DNA of 64,000 nucleotides from Cognatishimia coralii. GTDB lineage: Bacteria > Pseudomonadota > Alphaproteobacteria > Rhodobacterales > Rhodobacteraceae. This document shows, piece after piece, positions 43,095-52,503 of this stretch. The first letter of the stretch is position 1. Each line of letters starts with the position of its first letter. The position numbers and the translations under genes were made by a program. Below the pieces are notes generated by a model. It was not told the origin of the DNA. It ran no database searches and saw nothing but the letters and a program-made list of their open reading frames with translations. Location of the stretch: NCBI RefSeq assembly GCF_037478305.1, contig NZ_JBBGAZ010000001.1, forward strand, positions 868,001 through 932,000, in the 5' to 3' direction.

Positions 43095-44774
43095 TTAGTG
43101 CGCGTGGCCTTTGTCCCAGTCTTCCTGCTTTGGCAGGATTTCGAAGGTATGCTCTGGTGGTGGGCAAGGAAGTGTCCATTCCAGAGTATCTGCGTATTCG
43201 TTCCAGTAGTTGTTCTCGGTCACGCGACGGCCTGCAAAGACGCCGTAGAACATAATGCCGAAGAACAGGATGAAGGACGCGAAGGAAATGAACGCACCGT
43301 AAGAGCTGATCTTGTTCCAGTATGCGAAGGCTTCTGGGTAGTCGATGTAACGACGTGGCATACCCTGACGACCCAAGAAGTGCTGTGGGAAGAAGGTCAG
43401 GTTTGCGCCGATGAAGAAGGTCCAGAAGTGGATCTTCGCCGCGAACTCTGGGTAGTGACGACCGGTCATCTTACCGAAGTAGAAGTAGATGCCCGCAAAG
43501 ATCGCGAATACCGCACCCAAGGACATAACGTAGTGGAAGTGCGCAACCACATAGTAGGTGTCGTGGTATGCACGGTCTACGCCCGCCTGGGACAGAACGA
43601 TGCCGGTCACGCCGCCTGCGGTGAAGAGGAAGAGGAAGCCGAAGGCAAAGAGCATAGGCGCTTTGAATTCGATCGATCCGCCCCACATGGTCGCGATCCA
43701 AGAGAAGATCTTAACCCCAGTCGGTACCGCAATAACCATCGTGGCCATCATGAAGTAGGACTGCTGTGTCAGGGACATACCCACGGTGTACATGTGGTGC
43801 GCCCATACGACGAAGCCCAAAGCACCGATCGCGATGATCGCCCAGACCATTGGCAGGTAGCCAAAGACTGGCTTACGCGCAAAGGTCGCGATGACATGAG
43901 AGATGATGCCAAAGCCCGGCAGAATAACGATGTAAACTTCTGGGTGACCAAAGAACCACAGAATGTGCTGATAGAGGACTGGGTCGCCGCCACCTGCTGG
44001 GTCAAAGAAGGTCGTGCCAAAGTTACGGTCGGTCAAGAGCATGGTGATCGCGCCCGCCAGAACTGGCAGCGCCAGAAGGATGAGCCATGCGGTCACGAAG
44101 ATCGACCAAGAGAACAGAGGCACTTTGAACAGGGTCATGCCTGGGGCACGCATGTTCAGGAAGGTGGTGATCATGTTGATCGCGCCCAGGATCGAGGACG
44201 CACCGGATACGTGCACCGCAAAGATCGCGAGGTCCATGGACATGCCCGCCTCGGTGGTGGAGAGCGGCGGGTAAAGAACCCAACCCACACCAGAGCCTGC
44301 CAGACCGTTACCGCCTGGAGAGAACATGGAGACAACACCCAGAGACGTACCCGCAACATAGAGCCAGAAGCTCAGGTTGTTCATTCGTGGGAACGCCATA
44401 TCCGGCGCACCGATCTGCAGAGGCATGAAGTAGTTACCAAAACCGCCAAACAGCGCTGGGATAACCACGAAGAACATCATCAAAACACCGTGGTAGGTGA
44501 TGAAAACGTTCCAAAGGTGTCCGTTCGGGGTACAGCCTTCGTTGGTCGCGTTCAGATGGAAGAAACGGCTGCCTTCAGTACACATGTACTGAACACCCGG
44601 TTCCATCAGCTCAAGGCGCATACCGACGGTCAGGGCAACGGCGATAAAGCCTGCCAGCGCGGATACGATGAGGTAAAGAATACCGATATCTTTGTGGTTG
44701 GTGGACATGAACCACCGAGTGAAGAAACCTCGGTTGTCTTCGTGTTCGTGGCCGTGAATGGCTGCGTCTGCCAT
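43095..44774 (-). CDS. ctaD: Cytochrome c oxidase subunit I (aa3 type)
   Basis: A 559-residue, 12-helix subunit that holds heme a, heme a3 and CuB and pumps protons. I chose the ATG giving MADAAIHGHEHEDNRGFFTRW (in part), with AGGAGGCGAGGC before it; the frame extends 216 bases further without similarity. Key motifs: WFFGHPEVYIVILPGFGI (CuB His and the His-Tyr pair), the D-channel region, HHMYTVGM, and AHFHYVMSLGAVFAIFAG with heme ligands. It is divergent from the SDR pair, a 252-base spacer apart, and has its own strong terminator. The other oxidase subunits are not in the window. Confidence 0.98.
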   Translation of the reverse strand: MADAAIHGHEHEDNRGFFTRWFMSTNHKDIGILYLIVSALAGFIAVALTVGMRLELMEPGVQYMCTEGSRFFHLNATNEGCTPNGHLWNVFITYHGVLMMFFVVIPALFGGFGNYFMPLQIGAPDMAFPRMNNLSFWLYVAGTSLGVVSMFSPGGNGLAGSGVGWVLYPPLSTTEAGMSMDLAIFAVHVSGASSILGAINMITTFLNMRAPGMTLFKVPLFSWSIFVTAWLILLALPVLAGAITMLLTDRNFGTTFFDPAGGGDPVLYQHILWFFGHPEVYIVILPGFGIISHVIATFARKPVFGYLPMVWAIIAIGALGFVVWAHHMYTVGMSLTQQSYFMMATMVIAVPTGVKIFSWIATMWGGSIEFKAPMLFAFGFLFLFTAGGVTGIVLSQAGVDRAYHDTYYVVAHFHYVMSLGAVFAIFAGIYFYFGKMTGRHYPEFAAKIHFWTFFIGANLTFFPQHFLGRQGMPRRYIDYPEAFAYWNKISSYGAFISFASFILFFGIMFYGVFAGRRVTENNYWNEYADTLEWTLPCPPPEHTFEILPKQEDWDKGHAH

Positions 44775-45026
44775 GCCTCGCCTCCTGTTGAGTGCACGTA
44801 AGAACAGCAGAGTCGCCTCTACCGTTCGGATTCCAGCTTGTTTTAGTGCGATGGGCAGGGTTCGGCAATGACCGTCTTTGACGCAGGACAAGAAAAAATG
44901 TCGCGCCCACGAGGGCAGCAGGGTGTTTTTCAAGAGCCAAGGGCGGAAATTTGTCCGAACGCTTCGGATTTCGCTTGGTATCAAGGTCAAAGCGCTCCTA
45001 GCCTTCTTGCTGAGGGAGGCTGAAAA

Positions 45027-45752
45027 ATGCAGGGAATTTCAGGAAAATACGCTCTGGTTACCGGTGCGGCGGGGGGAATTGGGCAAGCCATCGTGGCCCG
45101 TTTGCGCAAAGAGGGTGCAATCGTCTGTGGAACCGACCGGGAAACTGCGGAGGCGGATCACTTTATCCAAGGCGATCTCATGGATGCGCGCTTTGCTGAT
45201 TCATTGCCCCAAACAGCGCAAGACATGATAGGCGGTCTGGATATCGTGATCAACAATGCTGGCATCATCACCCGAGGCGAGATCACGCAGGCGACTGACG
45301 AAGACTACCGCCGGACAATGGCGATCAACGTCGAAGCCCCCTTCCGCATTTGCCGAGCAGCTATTCCTTTGATGGCAGACAATGGTGGCGCGATTGTGAA
45401 CCTTGCCTCCTGCTGGGGCGTGCATCCGGGGCCAAACCATCCGCTTTATGTGATGTCCAAAGCCGCCGTCGCTTCGCTGACGCAATGCCTGGGCTTGGAC
45501 CACGCCCATCAAGGCATCCGCGTGAACGCGGTTTGTCCCAACGAGGTCAACACACCCATGCTCCGCACTGGTTTCGCAGCCCGCGGGCTGGATCCCGACG
45601 CCGCCATCGAAACGCTCAACGCCTCGGTGCCCCTTGGACGTATCGCTGAGGCGCAAGACATCGCGGACGTCGTGGCCTTTCTGGCGTCCGATGACGCGCG
45701 CTACATGTGTGGTGCGCTTTTGGAAGTGAACGGAGGCAAGCCGGTCCAATGA
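45027..45752 (+). CDS. SDR family oxidoreductase (first of pair)
   Basis: A 241-residue short-chain dehydrogenase/reductase. Visible are the cofactor motif TGAAGGIGQAI, the NNAG motif in VINNAGIIT, the catalytic Ser region VNLASCWGV and Tyr-x3-Lys in YVMSKAAV, and the C-terminal MCGALLEVNGGKPVQ. The nucleotide preference is not clear. GGGAGG precedes the ATG. Its stop overlaps the next SDR start (ATGA), and a CoA-transferase family III gene lies convergent downstream, suggesting a small catabolic unit for a hydroxy acid or acyl-CoA, but substrate is unknown. Confidence 0.9.
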   Translation: MQGISGKYALVTGAAGGIGQAIVARLRKEGAIVCGTDRETAEADHFIQGDLMDARFADSLPQTAQDMIGGLDIVINNAGIITRGEITQATDEDYRRTMAINVEAPFRICRAAIPLMADNGGAIVNLASCWGVHPGPNHPLYVMSKAAVASLTQCLGLDHAHQGIRVNAVCPNEVNTPMLRTGFAARGLDPDAAIETLNASVPLGRIAEAQDIADVVAFLASDDARYMCGALLEVNGGKPVQ

Positions 45753-46483
45753 CAGATCTCTCAGGCAAAGTGGCTCTGGTAACAGGCGGCCGCAGCGGAA
45801 TTGGTGCTGCGAGCGCTGAGGCACTCGCCGAGGCTGGCGCGAGGGTTTTCACAGCCCAACGGGGCGCAGACGTGCAATTCGAATTTTTTGAAACCGACTT
45901 TATGGACAGCAGCGCCCCTGCCCGTCTGATCGATCAGGTCATCGAGACCGCCGGTCGTTTGGATGTCCTAGTAAACAATGCAGGCCTCATGCGCGAAGGC
46001 ACCGTTCTGGAAAGCAGCCCTGAGGACTGGGACGCCACTCTGCAAGTGAATCTGACGGCCCCCTTTCTTTTGACCAAAGCGGCAATGCCGCATCTCATTG
46101 AAACCAAAGGATCAATCGTCAATATAGGCTCAATCGAGGGCATTGGATCCAATCCGCGCCACCCAGCCTATTGCGCCTCAAAGGCTGGGCTTCACGGCCT
46201 GACCCGCGCCGTCGCTGTTGATCATGGCCCTGATGGCGTGCGCTGCAACGCGGTGGCTCCGGGCTGGATCGACACCGATCTCAACGTCGCCTTCATCGAA
46301 AGCCTCGGAGACCCTGACGCCTTTCGCGCGAAAATAGGCGACATCCACCCGCTTAGACGAACTGGCGCCCCAAAAGACGTAGGTGCCTTGGTGGCTTGGC
46401 TCGCCTCAGATGCAGCCGACTTCGTAACCGGACAGGTCTGGACTGTCGACGGCGGACGTATGACACAGCTTAGCCTGCCCTAA
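45749..46483 (+). CDS. SDR family oxidoreductase (second of pair)
   Basis: A 244-residue short-chain dehydrogenase/reductase paralogous to its neighbour: TGGRSGIGAAS, VLVNNAGLMREG, IVNIGSIEGIGS with the catalytic Ser, YCASKAGLHG with Tyr and Lys, and TGQVWTVDGG at the end. The ATG at 45749 sits in the overlap with the preceding stop and gives the normal N-terminus MTDLSGKVALVTGG; an upstream in-frame start would overlap the first SDR. The two are probably co-translated. Its end overlaps the convergent CoA-transferase by four bases. Confidence 0.9.
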   Translation: MTDLSGKVALVTGGRSGIGAASAEALAEAGARVFTAQRGADVQFEFFETDFMDSSAPARLIDQVIETAGRLDVLVNNAGLMREGTVLESSPEDWDATLQVNLTAPFLLTKAAMPHLIETKGSIVNIGSIEGIGSNPRHPAYCASKAGLHGLTRAVAVDHGPDGVRCNAVAPGWIDTDLNVAFIESLGDPDAFRAKIGDIHPLRRTGAPKDVGALVAWLASDAADFVTGQVWTVDGGRMTQLSLP

Positions 46484-47823
46484 CCCGCCCATTCCGCTGC
46501 ATGACGCCGCAATGCCCCCGCAGCGATAGGCCATTTAGGGGACTCTCCGTCAATGGTAAAGGGAGGTGACACGCGCTGAATTGGACCCCACGTGGTTTCT
46601 TCCAGAGTTGGTGCGAAATCCTGATCGCTTGGCGCGAGCCCGCCGCCCATTGCATCATGTGAGCCTGACGACACTAATAGATGGGCCGATCGAGCCAAGG
46701 ACAGCCGAGCCTGTGACACCCGCCCGTCCAATTGCTGCAATCGCAATGCGCGCAAAGCCGCGGCCGCTACCAAATACCCTGTCGCGAAATCCAAAGCCTG
46801 CACTGGCAAAGGCACAGGTTTGTCGGCACCTGCACGCACCATGCCCTCATGTGCGATCCCACAGCTCATTTGCACAAGGGAATCAAAGCCCCGACGTTCG
46901 GCCCAGGGCCCGCTCCAGCCATAAGCACAGAGGCTGACGTCACATAGAGTCGGGTTAAGCTCTGCGATCTCGTCCGGCCCAAAGCCAATGCCCGCCAAAG
47001 CGCCCGGCCGATAGCCATGGATCATAAGATCGGCCTCAGAGATCAAGCGTTTCAGCGCATCCCGGTCTTCGTTCTTATTCAGGTCCAAACCGGCACAGCG
47101 TTTGCCAAGCGTTACATCGACCTCGACCGCTGGCTCGTTCCAATGCGGCGGATCGATCCGCAGAACATCCGCGCCAAAGCCAGCCAAGAACCGCGTGGCG
47201 ACGGGCCCCGCCAACACCCGCGTCAAATCCAGAACCTTAAGCCCCCTCAAGCCTTGGCGCTTGGGCTTGTCCCCCGGACGAGACGTCCAACCAATCAAGG
47301 GCGACTCTGCGACGGCTTTTCCCTGAGGGTGTTCAGACCATTCCTCCACCGACATCATCGCTGCCGCGCAGCCATTGTTGTCGACGACCGCCTGCTCGAC
47401 ATCATGTTTCGACTTATCGCCTAAAACAGCGGCCACGCTGTCGCGGTCACAAGAGCAGTCCAAAACCTCTAGGGCCGCCTTTTGGTGGTGCGGAGCATTC
47501 GTGTGTAGCCGAATCCATCCATCGGCGCATTTATAATCGCCAGCAATGGCGTCCCAAACCGAGCCGACCTCCCAGCCCACGGGACGTGTTGTCAGATGAA
47601 ACCACAAAAGCGCCAAACGCCGGTTGATGTCGACGAACTGCGCATCCACGAGCCCGCCGTACTCACTAAGGGCCGCATTGGTCGTCGCCATCGCGAAATC
47701 ATTGACGTCAAAATAGGACCGATAAGAGTCGCCCCCACTATGCGGGATTTCAAACTTTGGCTGAAAATCAGGCCCTAACGCCTGATTGATGATCGACTGA
47801 AAGAAAGTATATCGAGAACTCAT
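46480..47823 (-). CDS. CaiB/BaiF (family III) CoA-transferase
   Basis: A 447-residue protein with two family III CoA-transferase segments: an N-terminal half (GDSYRSYFDVNDFAMATTNAAL region) and a central part with LKVLDLTRVLAGPVATRFLAGFGADVLRID (in part), the family's most conserved stretch, followed by LDLNKNEDRDALKRL and LMIHGYRPGALAGIGF. The usual catalytic aspartate would lie near DVTLGKRCAGLDLN. Substrate is unknown; the neighbouring SDRs, on the opposite strand, may act on a related acid. It begins 45 bases beyond the cytochrome c terminator. Confidence 0.82.
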   Translation of the reverse strand: MSSRYTFFQSIINQALGPDFQPKFEIPHSGGDSYRSYFDVNDFAMATTNAALSEYGGLVDAQFVDINRRLALLWFHLTTRPVGWEVGSVWDAIAGDYKCADGWIRLHTNAPHHQKAALEVLDCSCDRDSVAAVLGDKSKHDVEQAVVDNNGCAAAMMSVEEWSEHPQGKAVAESPLIGWTSRPGDKPKRQGLRGLKVLDLTRVLAGPVATRFLAGFGADVLRIDPPHWNEPAVEVDVTLGKRCAGLDLNKNEDRDALKRLISEADLMIHGYRPGALAGIGFGPDEIAELNPTLCDVSLCAYGWSGPWAERRGFDSLVQMSCGIAHEGMVRAGADKPVPLPVQALDFATGYLVAAAALRALRLQQLDGRVSQARLSLARSAHLLVSSGSHDAMGGGLAPSDQDFAPTLEETTWGPIQRVSPPFTIDGESPKWPIAAGALRRHAAEWAG

Positions 47824-47855
47824 GGGTTAATTTACGAAGCGCTTTGCTGCACTGC

Positions 47856-47890
47856 AACAAAAACAAAAGGCCACGCGATCTGCGTGGCCT
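47856..47890 (-). terminator. Rho-independent terminator after the cytochrome c gene
   Basis: A perfect 9-bp stem (47868-47876 with 47882-47890), five-base loop, then TTTTGTTTTTG on the minus strand. Confidence 0.88.
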
Positions 47891-47913
47891 TCGCAATCAG
47901 CATTTAAGAGCAG

Positions 47914-48384
47914 TTATTCGCTCGCTGCTGCGCCTTCTGTGCTCTCAGTTTCCGCTGCCTCAGCCTCTTCTTCGGCAACCACTGCGCCGAAGGTCGCCAG
48001 ATAAGCGGCAACATCCTCGCCACCCTTACGCAGCTTGAAGGTCATTTTGGTTTTATTGTCACCACCGAGCTCTTTCAGGAAACCACGTGGATCCAGAACA
48101 AAACCTGCAATTTGAGCTTCATCCCATACCAGACCGTTTTCCCCTGCCCCAACCAGAGCCTTGGAGAACCGGAAATCAGCCGTACCCGCTGTGCGGCCAA
48201 CAACGCCATAAAGATTAGGACCGGTGCGACCGCCTTTGACAAATACTTCGCCATCAGGCGCAGCAATCGTATGGCAGGACTTACACTTGCCAAAAACCGA
48301 CTTACCCTTGTCCGCATCTCCTGCAGCCAAAGCCGGGCTGGCCAGAGCAAGACAGGTGAGCGTGGCTGTAACTAGGTGTTTCAT
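47914..48384 (-). CDS. Class I c-type cytochrome (c2/c550-like)
   Basis: A periplasmic cytochrome of 156 residues. A signal peptide (MKHLVTATLTCLALASPALA) precedes the heme motif CKSCH in GKCKSCHTIAAPDGE; the axial methionine is in NKTKMTFKLR. The C-terminal tail is acidic (EEEAEAAETESTEG), an extension like that of Rhodobacteraceae c550. I start at the ATG 48384, where GGAGG is 5 bases upstream, rather than the GTG 12 bases earlier. It may carry electrons to the aa3 oxidase encoded nearby. It is downstream of lipB on the same strand. Confidence 0.9.
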   Translation of the reverse strand: MKHLVTATLTCLALASPALAAGDADKGKSVFGKCKSCHTIAAPDGEVFVKGGRTGPNLYGVVGRTAGTADFRFSKALVGAGENGLVWDEAQIAGFVLDPRGFLKELGGDNKTKMTFKLRKGGEDVAAYLATFGAVVAEEEAEAAETESTEGAAASE

Positions 48385-48495
48385 ATGTGCCTCCACATTC
48401 TAAACAGGCTTATTACATGCAGGACTTAGGCCTGTTCGCCGCGGGTTTCAAAGGACAAAAGCGCGCAGGCCACCTGGCAATCAGATGACCACAGG

Positions 48496-49140
48496 TCAGC
48501 CGAAATTGCGCTCAAAGGCGGCTTTTAGCGCGACGTCCAGATCTTCCATCGTGACAGGCAGACCAAGGTCGACCAAGGACGTCACCCCATGCTCAGTGAT
48601 ACCGCAGGGTACGATGCCCGTGAAATGCTCGAGGTCGGGCTCCACATTGATGGAAATGCCATGAAAGCTGACCCATTTGCGGAGCCGAATGCCAATGGCC
48701 GCGATTTTGTCTTCAGCTACCTCTCCAGTGATAGACAAAGGCTTTTCAGGCCGCGTGACCCAAACTCCGACACGCCCTTCGCGAATTTCGCCTTTCACAT
48801 TGAAACTGTCCAGTGTGTCGATAACCCATGCCTCAAGCGTGTGAACAAACTGCCGCACATCTTTGCCGCGCTTGTTCAGGTCGAGCATCACATAGGCCAC
48901 ACGCTGGCCAGGGCCATGATAGGTGTATTGCCCGCCGCGCTTTGCCTCATAAACCGGGAAACGTTCGGGATCGACAAGATCCTCAGGCTGCGCCGAGGTG
49001 CCGGCGGTATAAAGCGGCGGGTGTTCCAGAAGCCAGATACACTCGTCAGCCTCACCGCGCGAAATCGCATCCACCCGGGCCTCCATAAAAGCCAGCGCGT
49101 CCTCATAGGACGTCAAACCGTCTGAGATCTTCCACTCCAT
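48496..49140 (-). CDS. lipB: Octanoyl-ACP:protein octanoyltransferase LipB
   Basis: A 214-residue enzyme that moves octanoate from acyl carrier protein to lipoyl domains. The signature GGQYTYHGPGQRVAYVMLDL is present, along with the catalytic lysine in IRKWVSFHG-like IGIRLRKWVSFHGISIN and cysteine in GIVPCGITEHGVTSL. I use the ATG giving MEWKISDGLTSY; the upstream extension overlaps the LytTR gene and is not family-like. It is separated by 5 bases from the LytTR gene on the same strand, so the two may be co-transcribed. Confidence 0.95.
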   Translation of the reverse strand: MEWKISDGLTSYEDALAFMEARVDAISRGEADECIWLLEHPPLYTAGTSAQPEDLVDPERFPVYEAKRGGQYTYHGPGQRVAYVMLDLNKRGKDVRQFVHTLEAWVIDTLDSFNVKGEIREGRVGVWVTRPEKPLSITGEVAEDKIAAIGIRLRKWVSFHGISINVEPDLEHFTGIVPCGITEHGVTSLVDLGLPVTMEDLDVALKAAFERNFG

Positions 49141-49144
49141 CAGG

Positions 49145-49924
49145 TCACCGAGGCAAAAGCCCCGCCTCCCGGATCTTGGGAAGGTTTGCACGGCTCACGG
49201 GAACTTCGCTTCCGTCTTTCATCGTCAAAATCGCTCTGTCTCCTTCGCGACGCGCCGACGCCACATGGGAATAAGAGACCCAATGACTGCGATGAACCTG
49301 ATCTCCGATCGCGTCTCCGGTTTCCCGGATCGCATCAGAAAGGCGCATCAAAATCATCTCTACTCCGGCCGTCGTCTTGATACGCACATAGTGATCTTCG
49401 ACCGAAAGTGCCACCAAATCACCGCGCTTATCCAGCGGAAGCCGCTCAAGCAGAGGCACAACGGAAGGTTGCGTCGAGGAGGGCTCGGGCGAGACGGCCT
49501 TTTGCCGGCTATACACAATCGACGCGATCGTTGCCCCGGCAGCCGTAACAAAAAATCCGATCAGAAAGACGCGAATGACAAATGTATATGGCCCATTGGG
49601 CATAGACGTTGGCCCAAAGACCAGGTGATTGAGCGACACGATATAAAGAGAGATTGTGGCGCCGTTTAGCACGCCTGCCAGAATGCTTTGCAGCAAAACT
49701 GGACGCGTGCTCAGAAAGTTCTGTGTCAGTGTTAAGCCGAACAGACCGATCCCATATGTCGAGTAAACCACCCAAATCCAATACAAAATACGGGGTAGGA
49801 TCAGCACCGTGTCCTGTGTCCCAAAGGGACCAGAGATTCCTAAGACTGCGCCCACGCAGGCCTGAACAACCAGACCAATCGGATTGAAGAAATGCTCCCT
49901 CCATTCACGAAGCGTGAGCTGCAT
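49145..49924 (-). CDS. LytTR-domain membrane regulator
   Basis: A 259-residue protein with about four N-terminal membrane helices (residues about 15-145) and a C-terminal LytTR DNA-binding domain: DLVALSVEDHYVRIKTTAG, EMILMRLSDAI, VHRSHWVSYSHVAS and LTMKDGSEVPVSRANLPKIRE (in part) are the domain's landmarks. A membrane-bound LytTR protein could link an envelope signal to transcription. Start at ATG 49924; a GTG 15 bases earlier is in frame. It is divergent from a DUF2306 protein across 105 bases containing TTCGCA-N8-TGCGAA (49970-49989). Confidence 0.85.
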   Translation of the reverse strand: MQLTLREWREHFFNPIGLVVQACVGAVLGISGPFGTQDTVLILPRILYWIWVVYSTYGIGLFGLTLTQNFLSTRPVLLQSILAGVLNGATISLYIVSLNHLVFGPTSMPNGPYTFVIRVFLIGFFVTAAGATIASIVYSRQKAVSPEPSSTQPSVVPLLERLPLDKRGDLVALSVEDHYVRIKTTAGVEMILMRLSDAIRETGDAIGDQVHRSHWVSYSHVASARREGDRAILTMKDGSEVPVSRANLPKIREAGLLPR

Positions 49925-50029
49925 AGCACCGTCACCCACGAACAGAACCCTTTATTCCACGCATTCAAATTCGCAAATCGATATGCGAAAGTCTAGACAG
50001 GAATTGTGCAATTTCCCTCTAGGGGTCCA

Positions 50030-50515
50030 ATGTCCATCAATCCCATCCTTGATGCATCCAGCGCAATTAAAGTCCACACTCTTGCGGCGAGTTTCGCGTT
50101 GACACTGGGTCCCTTCATATTCACCCCGAAAGCAAGGGGGAAATTGCACAAATCCCTCGGCTACATCTGGATCGTAGCTATGGCGACAACGGCGATTTCG
50201 TCGTTTTTCATCCACGGGTTCAAGCTCATCTGGGTGTTCAGCCCGATTCACTTTTTGTCGATCTTTATTCTCTTCGGCCTGTGCCGCGCTTTTTGGTACA
50301 TTCGCAATGGCAATGTCGTCGGGCATGCACGCACGATGCTCGGCATGTATTGGTACGGCGTGCTGGCGGCGGGTATCTTCACCCTCTTGCCCGGACGCAT
50401 GCTGAACCGCGCGCTTTTCCCCGAAGCCCCCTGGCTTGGCTACCTGTTCATTGCCTGTGGCGCCCTTCTGATCATTCGCCACATCCGCCGCGAATCTGCC
50501 GGACTTGTCGGATAA
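50030..50515 (+). CDS. DUF2306 membrane protein
   Basis: A 161-residue protein with about four membrane helices of the DUF2306 type: VHTLAASFALTLGPFIF with a histidine in the first helix, GKLHKSLGYIWIVAMATTAISSFFI with the conserved HKxLGY, IHFLSIFILFGL, then GHARTMLGMYWYGVLAAGIFTLLPGRMLN (regions quoted). The histidines suggest a heme-or metal-binding membrane protein, but function is unknown. AGGGG lies 4 bases before the ATG. It is divergent from a membrane LytTR regulator, its likely controller. Confidence 0.75.
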   Translation: MSINPILDASSAIKVHTLAASFALTLGPFIFTPKARGKLHKSLGYIWIVAMATTAISSFFIHGFKLIWVFSPIHFLSIFILFGLCRAFWYIRNGNVVGHARTMLGMYWYGVLAAGIFTLLPGRMLNRALFPEAPWLGYLFIACGALLIIRHIRRESAGLVG

Positions 50516-50590
50516 ATTCACCCGAGTGCATTTTCCTCTTGAGCCTGCCCGTGGCTTGGTCTAGTGACCCGCTACCAAGTCTATGACAGT

Positions 50591-50677
50591 GCGGTCGTGG
50601 CGGAATTGGTAGACGCGCAGCGTTGAGGTCGCTGTTCCTTAACCGGAGTGGAAGTTCGAGTCTTCTCGACCGCACCA
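50591..50677 (+). tRNA. tRNA-Leu (anticodon GAG)
   Basis: An 87-base class II tRNA: acceptor GCGGTCG pairing with CGACCGC, D-arm with GGTAGACGC, anticodon stem-loop CAGCG-TTGAGGT-CGCTG with anticodon GAG, long variable arm, T-arm AGTTCGAGTCT and encoded CCA. Confidence 0.96.
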
Positions 50678-50793
50678 ATAGACTAGGTTCCCAGGACAAC
50701 TAGCGCAAAAACGATAGGCTTTGGCTTACCCCGAACGCTCGCGCATCCGGTGCGAAGCATACGTCCTCTCAAGAGGTAGAAAATCTCGACGGT

Positions 50794-52503
50794 CTATGAG
50801 TCGAGACGGCAATCCAGCACGCTCACATCACGTTCCAGGAAGAGCGGCTTGCGTGCCGAAAAGACCTGAACGCTTTCACATTCTGTTTCCACTTGCTGAA
50901 AGAATGCCTGCATAATCGGTGCATTGTCTTTTCCGAGCCATCCCTCCAGATCGCTGATCACAAAGAGATCGACTCCATCCGCGCGCCAGTTCGCGAGGTT
51001 CCAGTCATCCGGTTGGGGTGGCCAAGCGAAGGGGGCGACGCTGCCCTCAAGATCGGCATCCGTAGAGCCCTCAAGGCCGAACATGACCTCGGGCATCGGT
51101 ACAACAAAAAAGGCACCAGCAAGGCCCTCTGGGATGCGGCGTTCCGCGGCGATCTCTGGCATGGTGAGATCGTATTTTTCGGCCGTGCGCGTCACCCGCG
51201 CCCATTCAAAATCCTGCGCTGCGCGGTTTTGCTGGATTGGCAGATCCAGCGACGTCATCACCTTGCGATCTGGGTGCACCGTCTCGATGTAAGAGGCCAC
51301 ATCCACATTCACCGGACGCACGATGGCCTGCTTCCAAATCATGATGTCTCCGACCACGCAAAAGCCCAAAGCGGCTGCGGCTGACAAAGCACCAAGAGCA
51401 CGCGAAACGCGGAACAGGCAGGCGATGCTGATCGCTCCGAAAAGTTGGATCACCATGAAATGCGCGATCCAAAGTTGCTCTGGCTGACGAAGGCCAACAA
51501 GATACGCCAGACCAAGTGTCGACAGGATCGTCGCGCCCCAAACGCCCAACAACATACCAGGCTTTTCCATGCCCAGCGCAAAGATCGGAAACAGCAAAAA
51601 CGCATAGGGCATCAAGAGACCGATCCCAAATTCCAAATCCATTGCCGCCCGCAGCATTTTGCCAACAGAGTCAACGAAACTCACGTTTTCTGCGATCGAC
51701 ATCACAGATTGAATTTCCTGAAATTTCAGGAAGTTATCAAAGTCCAGAATGATCCCAATGTTCAACGGCGGCCAGAGGATTACTGCGGTCACAAAGATTC
51801 TCAGGATCGACGCCATCGTGGTTTTGAACCCGATCTGCGCACTCATCGCGCCGATATAGGCCAAGGCAAATGGCACCATCAAAAGCACGAAGGAATGCTT
51901 AAAGCTCAACCCCAGAACAACGGCGATCCCCAAGAAGATATCGATGCGTTTGAGGCTAGGGCTTTGCACCTTGCGGATCATCAAAAGCACGATCCAGATT
52001 GAGGCTGCAGCGACACCAACGTCGCCTTTAAAGATGTAGGAGAGGAAGACGGACAAGGGTGCGAAAACTGCAAAGAGCGCGATGACGAAACTCTCGCCTT
52101 TCGTGAACCCTAGCAGCCGTCCGATACGGTAAAACAAGGGGGCCATCAAAGCCGAGATCGCGCCGGTCATGGCCCGTGCTGTCAGGTAGAAAATGGTTGG
52201 GTCATTGAAGTACTGCGCACGAAATTCCTGCGTGCCGGACCACATATCCAGCCCCCGGCCAACGACATAAAGGACACCATAGAGAACCGCCGCCATATAA
52301 TGCATCAAAGGGGGATAGAAATGCTGGTCCGGGATCAACTCTCCGGCCAGTACTTTGGCGGCTTGGTTCACACGCTCATCGCCATGCAGGTAGCCCCAAT
52401 CAAGGCCAATGACCCTGAGGCCCCAAGCGACAAAAAACAAAAGAAACAGGATGCCCCAATCCATCTTGGGGACGGCTTTGCTCGGTAAATTGGATGTCTG
52501 CAC
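50794..52503 (-). CDS. GT-C fold membrane glycosyltransferase (GT39/ArnT-like)
   Basis: A 569-residue protein with about ten membrane helices in the first 410 residues and a periplasmic C-terminal domain. The GT-C catalytic Asp-Glu pair occurs in the first periplasmic loop (LHGDERVNQAAKVL), and PPLMHYMAAVLYGV follows as in GT39/GT83 enzymes, which transfer sugars from polyprenyl phosphates in the periplasm. I start it at GTG 52503 with AAGGAA upstream. It is divergent from the UbiA-HAD and SMR genes, which could make and flip the donor. Confidence 0.8.
   Translation of the reverse strand: MQTSNLPSKAVPKMDWGILFLLFFVAWGLRVIGLDWGYLHGDERVNQAAKVLAGELIPDQHFYPPLMHYMAAVLYGVLYVVGRGLDMWSGTQEFRAQYFNDPTIFYLTARAMTGAISALMAPLFYRIGRLLGFTKGESFVIALFAVFAPLSVFLSYIFKGDVGVAAASIWIVLLMIRKVQSPSLKRIDIFLGIAVVLGLSFKHSFVLLMVPFALAYIGAMSAQIGFKTTMASILRIFVTAVILWPPLNIGIILDFDNFLKFQEIQSVMSIAENVSFVDSVGKMLRAAMDLEFGIGLLMPYAFLLFPIFALGMEKPGMLLGVWGATILSTLGLAYLVGLRQPEQLWIAHFMVIQLFGAISIACLFRVSRALGALSAAAALGFCVVGDIMIWKQAIVRPVNVDVASYIETVHPDRKVMTSLDLPIQQNRAAQDFEWARVTRTAEKYDLTMPEIAAERRIPEGLAGAFFVVPMPEVMFGLEGSTDADLEGSVAPFAWPPQPDDWNLANWRADGVDLFVISDLEGWLGKDNAPIMQAFFQQVETECESVQVFSARKPLFLERDVSVLDCRLDS

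Noticed and set aside
43098..44801. 567-codon ORF antisense to ctaD
   Set aside because: Its product is rich in His, Arg, Asp and Gly with no family pattern; it is the frame shadow of the strongly conserved ctaD gene.
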